Counted from the stretch's first letter, positions 53,567 through 62,664 are shown. The stretch is 64,000 bases of DNA from CAVRXQ01 sp963838845 (GCA_963838845.1 CAWISR010000002.1:496001-560000), one strand, 5' to 3'. A program made the numbers and translations. The notes: generated by a model not told the origin, from the letters alone.

Positions 53567-53911
53567 GTGCTCCTCGTGCGGAACGACCCCGCTCATGGCA
53601 CCGAACGCTCGTACAACCGACTTCGCATCGCCGGCGCGTTGTCCAAACGAGAAGGCAACGAGGTTCGGGTCTTTCCGATGGGCGACGCGGTGACCTGTGC
53701 CATGGCGGGCCAGAAGGTTCCGGACGGCTGCTAGCGGCTGGATCGCAAGATCGAGGTCGTGTCGCGACGTGGCGGAGAAGTGGCTTGTCGCGGGACCTGT
53801 TTGGATGCGAGGGGCACAGGGAGCGAGTTCCTCGTCACGGAGGCGTTCCGTTCCACACTCGACCAGCTCGCCGAATGGTCCGAGTAGGCCGACAAGGTGA
53901 TCACGTTCTGA
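53567..53911 (+). pseudogene. DsrE/DsrF-family protein interrupted by two amber codons
   Basis: One frame carries the whole family: VLLVRNDPAHGTERSYNRLR, then LSKREGNEVRVFPMGDAV, RRGGEVACRGTCLDARG with the paired Cys, then ADKVITF and a TGA at 53909. It is broken by TAG at 53732-53734, where homologues usually have an aromatic residue after GQKxPxG. A second TAG lies at 53885-53887, where they have Trp or similar before ADKV. A normal ATG is also missing; the GTG at 53567 is the only likely start. DsrE proteins handle sulfur or act in redox stress. It is a decaying gene. Confidence 0.82.
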
Positions 53912-53980
53912 ACGCCCGAAGTTGTCGAGCACGCTCGTTCTGCTCTCGGGGCGCGCGTTCGGCACGTACCGCACAGCTCC

Positions 53981-55486
53981 TTAGCCCTTCGAAAAGAGCA
54001 ACACTCCGGTGGACGAAGCGACGACCATTTGACCATTGTCGGTCAGTTCGAGCGAAGCGCCCGCGTGTCCACTCGTCCCACTCGCCCAGACGACGTGTCC
54101 GGTCCCGGACCGGATCACGAGGTTTCCATCTCTTTGCATGACTGCTGACGCGCCCGAGTTGCCGGCAGTTCGGCTCGACCACAGCACCTCGCCGCCGATC
54201 GAATAAAGCACGAGGTTGCCGTCTTGTTGCATGACGAGATGCGAAAGCCACGACGGTGACTCGAGAGACCACCCGGTCTCTAGCCGCTCGTCGGCGAATA
54301 GCCGGTTGTCCTTCGAACCGGAACACCAAAGTGGCTCGGTTCCATGTTCGAGGATCACGTCGCCGTCGGTTTGCACAGACAACCGCGCTCCCGCGTGACC
54401 CTCGGTCCCGCTTGACCAGAGCGTCCGACCGTTCGCTGAGTAGATGACGAAGTTGCCGTCTGCCTGCATGGCCGCGAACGCGCCTCGGTGGCCTGCGGTC
54501 CCGCTCTCCCACAGCGGCCGTCCACTCGAAGTTTCCATGACGAGGTTGCCGTCTGTTTGCATGACGAGAAAGAACTCGTCTCCCGGCGATGCGACCGTCG
54601 AGCCAGGAACCAATCGGGTGCCGGGCTCGACGAACGCGCCGGCTTGGGTAGCCGGTTGGCTCCCACATGACATTGGCGGTCCACTCTGACCAAGAAGATT
54701 GACGAAGGTGTACCCGTGGCTTTGGAAAAACCGGATGACGGTTGGAAGGGCGGCGACGGTCGCCGGCATCAGAATCGCCTGGTTGTGCATCAGCACCACT
54801 GGGTGGCTGAGCGCACCGCCCTCGGACTCGGCGAGGGAGATGATGCGATCGACCCAATACTGCGATGAGGACCCTTGAGCCTCCCAATCTTCGGTGTCGA
54901 CGTTCCACAGCCACACCGCCATGTGACGCTCGCTCGCGAGTTCAAGGGTTGTCGCGTCGTAATCGCCGTACGGGGGTCGAAACACACACGGCGAGGTCCC
55001 CGACTGCGACTGCTGCTCAGCGATCTCCTCATCAAGCTCGGATGCCTGGACTTGAGAAGAAAGTGTCGCCATGTCCGGGTGATTCCAGGTGTGATCGCCG
55101 ATCAAAAAGCCAGCCGCCGCTTCGGCCCGAACGTCGTCGGGCCATTCCTCCTCCTGGACGCCGATGTTGAAGAACGTCGCCTGCACGCCGAAGGCCTCAA
55201 GGATCGAGAGAATGCCGACCGTGCTCGGTCCCGGCCCGTCGTCGAAGGTCAGTGCGACGGTCTTCCCACCACTTGTTATGGCAGGAGCTTGAGAGAGCAA
55301 ACCGCTCGGAGGCGTCGGGCACAACGACGTTCCTCCGAGCGCGCCCGCCGAGCGCTTGCGCGCCCGCGCGCCGTGCGAACGAACACCAACGGCAGCGCCC
55401 AAATGAGCCGCGTGGAGTCCTGGCACTAGGAGGCTCAACAAGAGGATTGGGACAATTACCCCGGTACCGAGTGAGCGTCTCGTCAC
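53981..55486 (-). CDS. Secreted polysaccharide deacetylase with bulb-type lectin repeats
   Basis: From GTG 55486 the protein has 501 aa; the frame is open further 5'. A signal peptide or anchor lies at about 8-27 (VIVPILLLSLLVPGL). A NodB deacetylase domain follows (about 75-275): TFDDGPG (Asp82/83), the metal pair HTWNH (His132, His136), and RPPYGDYD. The C-terminal ~210 residues are two B-lectin domains. Each is a beta-prism of repeats with QxDGNLVxY-type motifs (QTDGNLVM, QADGNFVIY, QQDGNLVLY, QRDGNLVIR). It probably deacetylates a cell-wall or extracellular glycan while bound to mannose-type sugar. Confidence 0.88.
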   Translation of the reverse strand: MTRRSLGTGVIVPILLLSLLVPGLHAAHLGAAVGVRSHGARARKRSAGALGGTSLCPTPPSGLLSQAPAITSGGKTVALTFDDGPGPSTVGILSILEAFGVQATFFNIGVQEEEWPDDVRAEAAAGFLIGDHTWNHPDMATLSSQVQASELDEEIAEQQSQSGTSPCVFRPPYGDYDATTLELASERHMAVWLWNVDTEDWEAQGSSSQYWVDRIISLAESEGGALSHPVVLMHNQAILMPATVAALPTVIRFFQSHGYTFVNLLGQSGPPMSCGSQPATQAGAFVEPGTRLVPGSTVASPGDEFFLVMQTDGNLVMETSSGRPLWESGTAGHRGAFAAMQADGNFVIYSANGRTLWSSGTEGHAGARLSVQTDGDVILEHGTEPLWCSGSKDNRLFADERLETGWSLESPSWLSHLVMQQDGNLVLYSIGGEVLWSSRTAGNSGASAVMQRDGNLVIRSGTGHVVWASGTSGHAGASLELTDNGQMVVASSTGVLLFSKG

Positions 55487-56200
55487 AAGATCACTGCGAG
55501 GAGAATCGTCCCGCACTCCAGCGACACCCCGCGATCGAGGGAACCTTCGATTGATCGAAGGCCTCCGTCGGGAAAACTCGCGTCGACGCATCGGTGCTTC
55601 ACAAAGAAGCGGTACGGAGCGCTGCACGAAACGAGCGGACCGTGTCAACCGCGCTCAGTTCGCCCGCGGCATCTGTTTCGATCAACTTCAGTTCGAGAGG
55701 GACAAGTGCACACCGCTGAACACTCGAAAGCTTCTTTTCGTGGTCACCCGCGAGGGCGAGCAGTTCCCTGGCAGCAGTCGGTGCGACGCGCCAGCTGTCC
55801 GGCGCGATCGCTTCGAGGGATGTCGTGGAACGCTCACGTCGAAGCGGTGTCGTCGCCATTTCGCCTCGCACCCCTCTCACAGGACAACTAGCGCGTGACA
55901 ATGCCAGCCACGCGCGTCATTCGACATCACGACACCGCCCTCGCACGCGACCGACGAGCTCAACCGCCGTCGCCGGAGCGACCTCCATTACTCCGGCGAA
56001 TCCGCCGAACTCACAGCCGCTTTCGGGTCCCGTGGGGACGGGAACGACCCCCCGCTCAACCGATGGCGTCGGTATGGGCGAGGTGGCCGCCCAAAGCACC
56101 CTGAGCATGACCGTCACCCCCGCGCCAGTATCGGGCGAGCTTCGTCGCTGCGCAATCGCATATCGGCCCGCGCTCTAATTACCGCGATGACGAATCCCGT
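55487..56200. other. Gene-poor stretch between the deacetylase and the V-ATPase operon
   Basis: These ~710 nt contain only short frames. The best is on the minus strand at 55599-55901 (100 aa), with a moderately natural middle part (ARELLALAGDHEKKL) but Arg-rich ends and no ribosome site. I see no RNA gene, repeat or recognisable remnant. The deacetylase promoter should lie near 55490-55600. Confidence 0.5.
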
Positions 56201-56827
56201 CTAAGGGCGATGCGCCCGGCCGTGATCTTTGGCCCAGCGCGTCACCACACGCTCTTCCCGCTCCAGCTCCTCAAGTCGCAGTTCCAAGTTGCGTAGCGCA
56301 TCCTCCAGGGCAGGGATTCGATGGTGCTCGATGGCCCGCAGGCGACGCTCGGTCGCGTGGAGCTCGGCAGTGATCACGCGGAACGAGGCGTCCGCTGCAG
56401 CGTGAACAGCAGCTGCCTCGAGGGCTCGACGGTAGGCAGCTGCAGCCGGGGCGACCGCGGCGTTGGCGGCCGCAGCGTCGGTGGCCGGGAGCACGGCTGC
56501 GGCGCAGTGGGGTTCGTCGGGGTGAACGACCCCCATCGTGTTCCGGAACGGAACATCGACCCGAGCTCGTCCAGCCACCACTGCCGCCGCGAGCGCGACG
56601 TCTGACGCTCCGCCGACGACGCACGCTCGCAGTCCCCAGCGTTCTGCCTCGGCGCAAGCGGACTGAAAGGCGCGCGCGGTGGTTTCTCGTGCCGACGCGA
56701 GGCGGGTGAGCTCCCGATGCATGAGTTGCCGCTTGCGGTCGAGCAGCTCCGCGCCGTGCCGTGTGGCTTCCAACCGCTTACGGAGCCACTGTCGGCCCGC
56801 ACGACCGGGAGGTACTCGCTCAGCCAC
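56201..56827 (-). CDS. ntpD: V/A-type ATPase subunit D (central stalk)
   Basis: The start is GTG 56827 (VAERVPPGRAGRQWLRKRLE), giving 208 aa, the usual size for subunit D. The long helical N-terminus continues with ELLDRKRQLMHREL. The C-terminus ends in a second long helix (LRNLELRLEELEREERVV), so the two form the antiparallel coiled coil of the rotor. The start overlaps the stop of subunit B by 8 nt when B is read in its correct frame. In the raw sequence the two appear fused because B has lost one base upstream. It is the last gene of the operon. Confidence 0.88.
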   Translation of the reverse strand: MAERVPPGRAGRQWLRKRLEATRHGAELLDRKRQLMHRELTRLASARETTARAFQSACAEAERWGLRACVVGGASDVALAAAVVAGRARVDVPFRNTMGVVHPDEPHCAAAVLPATDAAAANAAVAPAAAAYRRALEAAAVHAAADASFRVITAELHATERRLRAIEHHRIPALEDALRNLELRLEELEREERVVTRWAKDHGRAHRP

Positions 56828-58276
56828 GGTCGCGACCCGCAGCGATCTCGTCGCCCGACGCGTCGGAGCTCCGAGCGTTCGAGCGGTCGGTGTAGTACGC
56901 GCCAACCTCAGCAGGCGAAACCATGTTGAGTTCTTGCCTTGGGAGTTCGGAAGCGACCCGCCAGGCGCGGAGAGGGTCTCCTCAAGGCCGCGTGATTCGT
57001 CGCTCCGCTGGTTGATCAACACCGAGTTGAACGCATCGGCGAAGCTGAGGTAGCGGCGGTCCGTTTCGGTCAAAGCTCCACCCCCGATCAGCTCGGCGAG
57101 ATCTCGGACCTCGTGAGCTCTCGCCAGCGCGGCGACTAGCTGTGCGGCGATAGCTGGATGGTCGGCCCTCGTGCGACCTTCGCCGGTGCCTTTGCGCATG
57201 AGGCGCGACAGCGAACTGAGGACGTCGATCGGAGGGTAGACCCCCTGGCCGTGAAGTTCGGGCGACAAGACAATCTGTCCCTCGGTGATGTACCCGGTTA
57301 GGTCGGCCACTGGGTGGGTGATGTCGCCCGCCGGCATCGTGAGAACAGGAACTTGAGTGAGCGACCCGGACCGACCGCGTACGCGGCCGCATCGCTCGTA
57401 GAGCGAGGCAAGGTCGCTGTAGAGGTACCCGGGGTATGCCCGTCGTCCAGGGATCTCGCCCCGGGTAGCAGAGACTTCGCGCACCGCCTCGCAGTAGTTC
57501 GTCATGTCGGCGAGGACGACGAGGACATGTTCGCCTCGATCGAAGGCGAGATACTCCGCGACCGTGAGAGCGAGACGCGGTGCCAGCACCCGCTGAACGA
57601 TTGGATCGTCTGCGAGGTCCAACAAGAGTGCGAGATCGCCTGCCGAAGCGCGCGCTTCGAGCCCGTCACGTATGAAGTCGGCGTCGCTGTGGGTCAGCCC
57701 CATCGCGACGACGATGACCTTGAACGGCTCGCCGACGACGTTCGACTGCGCGGCGATCTGGACCGCGAGCTCGAGGTGCGGCAGGCCAGCGCAGGAGAAC
57801 ACCGGCAACTTCTGTCCGCGCACAAGCGTCGTCAGGGCATCAATGCCCGACAATCCCGTGAGGATCGGGTCGCTCGGAACGTCGCGGACAGTCGGGTTCA
57901 GCGGCGAACCCTCCACCGGGCGGTGCAACTCGGCGAGCATTGGCGGTCCACCGTCGAGGGGCTGGCCCATACCATTCCAAACGCGCCCAAGCCACTCGTC
58001 ACCGAGGGGAATCTCCAACGGGCGACCTTCGAAGGCGACAGAGACGGTCGCCGGTTCGATCCCTGCCGTGCCCTGAAGAACTTCGACGACGGCTATGTCC
58101 CGATGGACCTCGAGCACGATTCCTTGGCGGATCTCTCCCGAAGGGAGACGGACTCCACAGAGCTCGTCGAATCCGACACCTTCGACCCCCTCGACGACGA
58201 GCAACGGACCTTCCGCCTGACCAGCGCCGCGGTAGGCAAGGGGAATCGGGGGCACTCGTGGCACCTCGCTCGTCAC
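56820..58276 (-). CDS. ntpB: V/A-type ATPase subunit B, frameshifted near its 3' end
   Basis: GTG 58276 overlaps the subunit A stop (GTGA). The non-catalytic nucleotide-binding fold is intact to about residue 435: GVRLPSGEIRQG, SGIDALTTLVRGQKLPVF (degenerate P-loop, normal for B), PGYLYSDLASLYERCG, SFADAFNSVLI and LEETL. After LEETL the open frame turns to non-family sequence. In the shifted frame the expected tail appears, WRVASELPRQELNMVSPAEV to a TGA at 56822-56820. One missing base near 56966 explains this; the repaired protein would have ~485 aa. Confidence 0.88.
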
Positions 58277-60036
58277 GCCAGGGCCTCAAGCGTTGCCAGT
58301 GTCTCGTCAACGCGCGCCAGCACTCCGGCAACGTCGTCGGGTTTCACCTCGTCACGTACCCGAGCGACTCCGGAGAGATCCGCTTGCTCGATCGCTGCAA
58401 CAGGAACACCACGGCCGACGAGCGCCACGCACCGGTCATAGACGGCGAGCACCATCTCGAGGAGGGCCGTCTGCTTGGCCGGTGTGCAGGTCGCGTCGTT
58501 TTCGCTGAGCGCGTTCTGCTGCAGCACCGCATCGCGCAACAGTCGACCGCCCAGGACCATGACGCGTTCGGGGGGCGGAAGGGCCTGCAGGCCAACCAGC
58601 TCCGCCATCGGGGCCAGCCGGTCGGCTTCGGTGAGGAGGGCGATTGCCCGCGCACGGCCGCGCCCCCAACCGGGTCTGCCCGCCGACTCGTGCCAGGCGC
58701 CGACGATCGGCGCGTCGCGCGAGAACGACCTCGTCCAGGTGACCGCTGGGTAGTGGCGTGCGTACGCGAGATTGCGATCGAGCGACCACAGGCATCGGAC
58801 GAACTGCTCGGTATGCGAGGTGACAGGCTCGGTCATGTCCCCGCCAGGCGGGGACACCGCGCCGATCGCGGTGATCGACCCCTCATTTCCTCCGAGGGTC
58901 CTGACATGGCCGGCGCGCTCGTAGAAGGCGGCCAGCGCCGAGGCGAGCCCGGCCGGATACCCTTCCTCTGCGGGCAGCTCCCCGCTCCGTGAAGAGAACT
59001 CGCGCAGCGCCTCGGCCCAGCGCGACGTCGAGTCGGCGAGCAACACCACGTCGTAGCCCATATCTCGGTAGTACTCCGCGACGGTCATGCCCGTGTAGAT
59101 GCTCGCTTCTCGAGCCATCACCGGCATGTTGGAGGTGTTGGCAATCACCACGGTGCGCTCGAGCAGGCTGCGCCCGGTCCTTGGGTCAGCGAGGGCAACG
59201 AGGTCGGCGAGCACGTCGGCGAGCTCGTTCCCGCGCTCTCCGCAGCCGACAAAGACGACGACGTCTGCCGAGCACCACTTGACGAGCTGTTGAAGCAGCA
59301 TCGTCTTGCCCGTGCCGAAACCGCCGGGGACCCCCGCGGTCGCGCCCTTCGCGATCGGGTAGAGGAGGTCGATGACTCGCTGTCCTGTGAGCAGCGGTGC
59401 CGAGAGCTCGAGTCGTTCTTCGACTGGGCGAGGCGAGCGAACGGGCCAGAATTCGGCGAGCGCGAGCTCGGACCCCGCGACGATAGCGACCGGTTCGTCC
59501 TCGTCAACCTCGCCCGAGTCTGCGATCCACTCGAGAGAGCCGGCAGTGCCGCTCGGCACGAGTACGCGGTGGTCGAGACGAGACAGCGTCGGGACCGTGC
59601 CGAGAAGCGTTCCCGGACGCACGTTCGCACCAACTGCCGCTCGCGGCTCGAAGCGCCAGCGCCCCGTCGTCACGCTCGCCTGGAACGAACCCGGTGCGAG
59701 CCACGTCGACGCGGAAGAAAGGGGGCGGAGCAGGCCATCAAAGATCGCCCCGAGCAGCCCGGGGCCGAGGCGCGCCGACAGCGGCCGACCACGGCCGGTG
59801 GCCGGGTCGCCAACTCGGAGGCCGCCCGTGTACTCGTAGACCTGCGCGGTCACGAGGCCGTGGCGGATCGATACAACCTCGCCGGCGAGGGCGGACGGGC
59901 CGACTTCGACGACGTCGAGCATCGCGACGCGATCGAGCCCCTCGAGCTCGACGAGGGGGCCGTTCACCCGCACGACGCGTCCGCCCGCCGCCGCCCTTAC
60001 GGTTCCGTTGGACACGGAGCGGTCGGTCATCTCCAC
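58273..60036 (-). CDS. ntpA: V/A-type ATPase catalytic subunit A
   Basis: This catalytic head subunit has 587 aa from GTG 60036 (ATG 60030 is an alternative). The beta-barrel GRVVRVNGPLVELEGL is followed by a ~90-aa non-homologous insert (about 115-205) specific to A subunits, then P-loop GGFGTGKT (238-245). Most A subunits have GPFGSGKT, so this is a conservative variant. Later motifs are VFVGCGERGNE, DSTSRWAEALRE and EEGYPAGLAS. It couples ATP turnover to rotation. It overlaps subunit E by 10 nt and B by 4 nt. Confidence 0.95.
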   Translation of the reverse strand: MEMTDRSVSNGTVRAAAGGRVVRVNGPLVELEGLDRVAMLDVVEVGPSALAGEVVSIRHGLVTAQVYEYTGGLRVGDPATGRGRPLSARLGPGLLGAIFDGLLRPLSSASTWLAPGSFQASVTTGRWRFEPRAAVGANVRPGTLLGTVPTLSRLDHRVLVPSGTAGSLEWIADSGEVDEDEPVAIVAGSELALAEFWPVRSPRPVEERLELSAPLLTGQRVIDLLYPIAKGATAGVPGGFGTGKTMLLQQLVKWCSADVVVFVGCGERGNELADVLADLVALADPRTGRSLLERTVVIANTSNMPVMAREASIYTGMTVAEYYRDMGYDVVLLADSTSRWAEALREFSSRSGELPAEEGYPAGLASALAAFYERAGHVRTLGGNEGSITAIGAVSPPGGDMTEPVTSHTEQFVRCLWSLDRNLAYARHYPAVTWTRSFSRDAPIVGAWHESAGRPGWGRGRARAIALLTEADRLAPMAELVGLQALPPPERVMVLGGRLLRDAVLQQNALSENDATCTPAKQTALLEMVLAVYDRCVALVGRGVPVAAIEQADLSGVARVRDEVKPDDVAGVLARVDETLATLEALA

Positions 60037-60605
60037 AGAGCGTTGATCTCGTCGGCCCGTGACGCGAGCACTTCGTCGATCAACTCCGATGGTTCCATCG
60101 AAGCGAGCCGGTTCCCGGACTCGGCGGTCAACTCGAACGCGCCCGCCTCGACCACGCGGATCGGCGCGGCACCGCCGACGCGCTCGCTCACCAAAGCCCT
60201 CATCCGCTCGGCGAGCACGCGCCCCTCTCGTGTCGTCGAGCGCGCCAAGAGCTCGTCGAGAGCTGCAGATCTCAACTCGTCGTAAGCGCGCCGATGCGCT
60301 GCGAGAACCATCGCGCGTGCTGCCCGTCGAGCGAAAGCGAGTTGCGTTGACGCGGAGCGCTCTGCAGCCGCGAGGCCTTCGGCTTTCGCATCAGAAAGCA
60401 GGCGCGCCGCCTGCTCGCCAGCCCTCATCACCTCCACCCGAGCGTCCTCTTCCGAACGCACGAGATCCTCGCGGGCGCGTGCACGCGCTCGCGCGTACAG
60501 CGCGTCAGCGACCGGAGCGAGCGCGGCCCGCATCGTGATGGTGTCGGGCGCGAAACCGTGACGCCGCCGAGAATTCGTCGCGACGGCAACCGCTCGCCCG
60601 GTCAC
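60027..60605 (-). CDS. ntpE: V/A-type ATPase subunit E (peripheral stalk)
   Basis: The 192 aa start at GTG 60605, overlapping the F stop (GTGA). A long Ala/Arg/Glu-rich helix (about 25-110) forms the stalk coiled coil with subunit G/H. The C-terminal globular part (about 120-192) shows IRVVEAGAFELTAESG and SELIDEVLASRADEIN. Assignment rests on length, helix pattern and operon position between F and A. Confidence 0.82.
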   Translation of the reverse strand: MTGRAVAVATNSRRRHGFAPDTITMRAALAPVADALYARARARAREDLVRSEEDARVEVMRAGEQAARLLSDAKAEGLAAAERSASTQLAFARRAARAMVLAAHRRAYDELRSAALDELLARSTTREGRVLAERMRALVSERVGGAAPIRVVEAGAFELTAESGNRLASMEPSELIDEVLASRADEINALWR

Positions 60606-60823
60606 GGCGGCATCACGACGGTCAGCACCGTGCCGCGTGGCGTCATCTCGTCGCCGAGCGCCGCGGCCGCGTGAGCGGTGAGCACCACCACCGCAACATC
60701 GTCACCGAGGCCGCCAACGGCCCGGCACACGTCGTTGGCTTCCTCGGCTGCGATGACGGTGGCGCCGCCGAGGGCGAACCCGCGCACTCGCGACTCCTCG
60801 CCGATCACGACGAACGATCCCAA
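60602..60823 (-). CDS. V/A-type ATPase subunit F
   Basis: This is a 73-aa protein from TTG 60823, 3 nt after the K stop. It has the short alpha/beta pattern of F: VVIGEESRVRGFALGGATV at the N-terminus and VAVVVLTAHAAAALGD in the second half. It is shorter than the usual ~100 aa and lacks the mobile C-terminal helix region. F binds D in the central stalk and can regulate ATP hydrolysis; the shortened tail may matter for that. Confidence 0.78.
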   Translation of the reverse strand: MGSFVVIGEESRVRGFALGGATVIAAEEANDVCRAVGGLGDDVAVVVLTAHAAAALGDEMTPRGTVLTVVMPP

Positions 60824-60826
60824 CGT

Positions 60827-61246
60827 CTAGGCCTTCCCGATCAAGATGATGGCGATGACAAGACCGTAAATCGCGATGCCTTCGGCGAGGCCGACGATCA
60901 CCATCGCTCGACCGAACATCTCGGGCCGCTCGCTCATCGCGGCGAGCGCCGCTGATCCGGTGTAGGCGACGCCAATGCTGGCGCCGATCGACGAACCGGC
61001 GACCGCGATCGCTGCGCCAATGAGGGCCTGGCCACGATATGACGCGACGCTGCCCGACACCGCCGTAGCTGCGGAGCTCGGGCCAGCGAAGACGGCAAGT
61101 ATGACGAGGGCGCCGGCAACGACGAGAAAGAGCGCGTTCAGGTACTTCAGGACGCGAAGCGCCGGACGCGGGCGGCGGCGGAGCTGGGCTCCGATGCCAG
61201 CGGCGGTTGCGACGAGAACGGGAAAGCCGATCAACCAGGTGAGCAT
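60827..61246 (-). CDS. ntpK: V/A-type ATPase proteolipid subunit K (c-ring)
   Basis: The 139-aa protein starts at ATG 61246 (GGAG 5 nt upstream) and overlaps the subunit I stop by 16 nt. It has four hydrophobic helices at about 3-20, 36-55, 73-96 and 113-136. The last two form the ion-binding hairpin, with the essential Glu122 in GLAEGIAIYG and the Gly/Ala-rich partner AVAGSSIGASIGVAY. The first two helices form an N-terminal extension without an acidic residue, giving one ion site per four-helix unit if all helices enter the ring. Confidence 0.9.
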   Translation of the reverse strand: MLTWLIGFPVLVATAAGIGAQLRRRPRPALRVLKYLNALFLVVAGALVILAVFAGPSSAATAVSGSVASYRGQALIGAAIAVAGSSIGASIGVAYTGSAALAAMSERPEMFGRAMVIVGLAEGIAIYGLVIAIILIGKA

Positions 61247-62664
61247 GGAGTCTCCTTTGCGAGCCAGATCGGGATGTGCCAAGGCCGGAACGGTCGTCCT
61301 TCGGCGACGAAGACCCGGCTGAATAGTTCGTAGTACTCGAGCCGCAGGGCCTGGATCCCCGCTACCAGGCCTTCGAGGGTGAAGGCGACAGCGTTCCCGA
61401 CCAGGAATATCGCTACGGCGGCCCACCAAAGCGTCGGCCCCCGATGCCACAACCCCGTCGTTGCGGACCAAACGAGTCCGCACAATGCGGCGTGGGTGAG
61501 CCCAAAGGCGGCGAGACGTGCGAACGAGAACGTGTTGGTGCCGATCCGCAGCACGGCATCGAACACCTCGATCCCGGCTTGTGCTGCCCCACCAAAGTGT
61601 CCCGAGGTCTCGGCGTGGTATCCGAGATAGCCAAGCACGAGGCCGACAGCCGCGACCGAGCCGCCAGCGCCGAGCAGAGCGACGGAGTGGCGGTACCAGC
61701 CGAGGCCTCCGACGGCGAGGCCAAAGTAGAGCAAGATCCCGGCGATCCCGGAGGTGGCGACGAAGGCCCGTGCCGCCCCGCCCTCTCGCGAACGGTTGAT
61801 GGTCCCGAGCGCGTAGGAAATGGTGAGCAATCCCGCACCGGCGACCACGGCCACCGCGAGCAGGGTCGTTGGGTGGTCGAGAGGGTCGATCCACAGCGTG
61901 GGAACGACGTGGGTCGGACCGAACATCTCGCCGAACGCCAGACCGAAGAGCGCACTCGCGACTCCCGCACCGATCACGAACGGCGCAAGGTGTCGGATAC
62001 GGGCAAGCGCTTTCGGGCGCCCGGACCTCAGGAGCAAGCCGCCTGCCACGAGCAACGCGCCATGTCCGACGTCGCCGAACATCATTCCGAACATCACGAC
62101 ATAAGCGAAGCCTGCGAGCAGCGCCGGATTGAAGTCCGCGTAAGGCACCGTGGCGTAGGTGTCGACGAGCGGCTGAAAAGCTCCCGTCGTTCCTCGGGTC
62201 CCGACGAGCGTCGGCGGGACGGTGCCGCGCGGGACCGGCAGCGGGACGACTGCACCCCCGAGTGGTGCGAGACGATCCGCCAGTGCGTCGACGGACGCCG
62301 TCGGGGTCCACCCGGCGAGGGCGGCGACGTCGCCGCGCCGTCGGGCGGTCGCTCCTGCCTGCTCGAGCTCTGCCTCGCCGACCAGTTCCGAAAATCGGCC
62401 GGCCCGCTCGAGAGTGGCGAGGTCGGGAGGCTCGACGTCAACGCGCGCTGTTTCGGCTGTCTCCCCTCCAGGAGTCGTCGCGCTCAGCTGGCTGACTCGC
62501 TCAAGCGCGTCGGTCGCGGGGCCGCGCTCTTCGCCGACGACGTGCTCAAGCTCGACGACGCCCGCGTCGGCAACCGCCACGAGCACTGCTCGCAGCCGGT
62601 CCGTTGGCGCGACGATCGAGACGCGGCTCATCGGGACGGGTTCGAAGACGTCACGCCAGGGCAT
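61231..62664 (-). CDS. ntpI: V/A-type ATPase subunit I (membrane stator)
   Basis: The start is ATG 62664 with a GGGGG site 6 nt upstream, overlapping subunit C by 14 nt; MSRVSIVAP at 62631 is an alternative. The protein has 477 aa, short for subunit I (usually 600-660), because the cytoplasmic N-domain is only ~150-180 aa. Eight or so TM helices follow. Family motifs are PYADFNPALLAGFAYVVMFGMMFGDVGHG (short central parts conserved) and FSFARLAAFGLTHAAL. It provides the ion half-channels and links stator stalks to the membrane. Confidence 0.9.
   Translation of the reverse strand: MPWRDVFEPVPMSRVSIVAPTDRLRAVLVAVADAGVVELEHVVGEERGPATDALERVSQLSATTPGGETAETARVDVEPPDLATLERAGRFSELVGEAELEQAGATARRRGDVAALAGWTPTASVDALADRLAPLGGAVVPLPVPRGTVPPTLVGTRGTTGAFQPLVDTYATVPYADFNPALLAGFAYVVMFGMMFGDVGHGALLVAGGLLLRSGRPKALARIRHLAPFVIGAGVASALFGLAFGEMFGPTHVVPTLWIDPLDHPTTLLAVAVVAGAGLLTISYALGTINRSREGGAARAFVATSGIAGILLYFGLAVGGLGWYRHSVALLGAGGSVAAVGLVLGYLGYHAETSGHFGGAAQAGIEVFDAVLRIGTNTFSFARLAAFGLTHAALCGLVWSATTGLWHRGPTLWWAAVAIFLVGNAVAFTLEGLVAGIQALRLEYYELFSRVFVAEGRPFRPWHIPIWLAKETPCSPG

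Noticed and set aside
53567..53911. Amber recoding (pyrrolysine or suppressor) in the DsrE-like gene
   Set aside because: No pyrrolysine genes or suppressor tRNA are visible, and the TAGs replace ordinary aromatic positions. Point nonsense mutations are the simpler explanation.
55599..55901. A 100-aa minus-strand gene upstream of the deacetylase
   Set aside because: It has no ribosome site and no recognised family, its ends are Arg/Ser-rich, and its length is within chance for this GC content. It is mentioned only in the gap note.
56201..58276. A genuine 691-aa fusion of V-ATPase subunits B and D
   Set aside because: The expected B C-terminus and its stop are readable in another frame, and D has its own GTG start overlapping that stop. 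A frameshift explains everything more simply.
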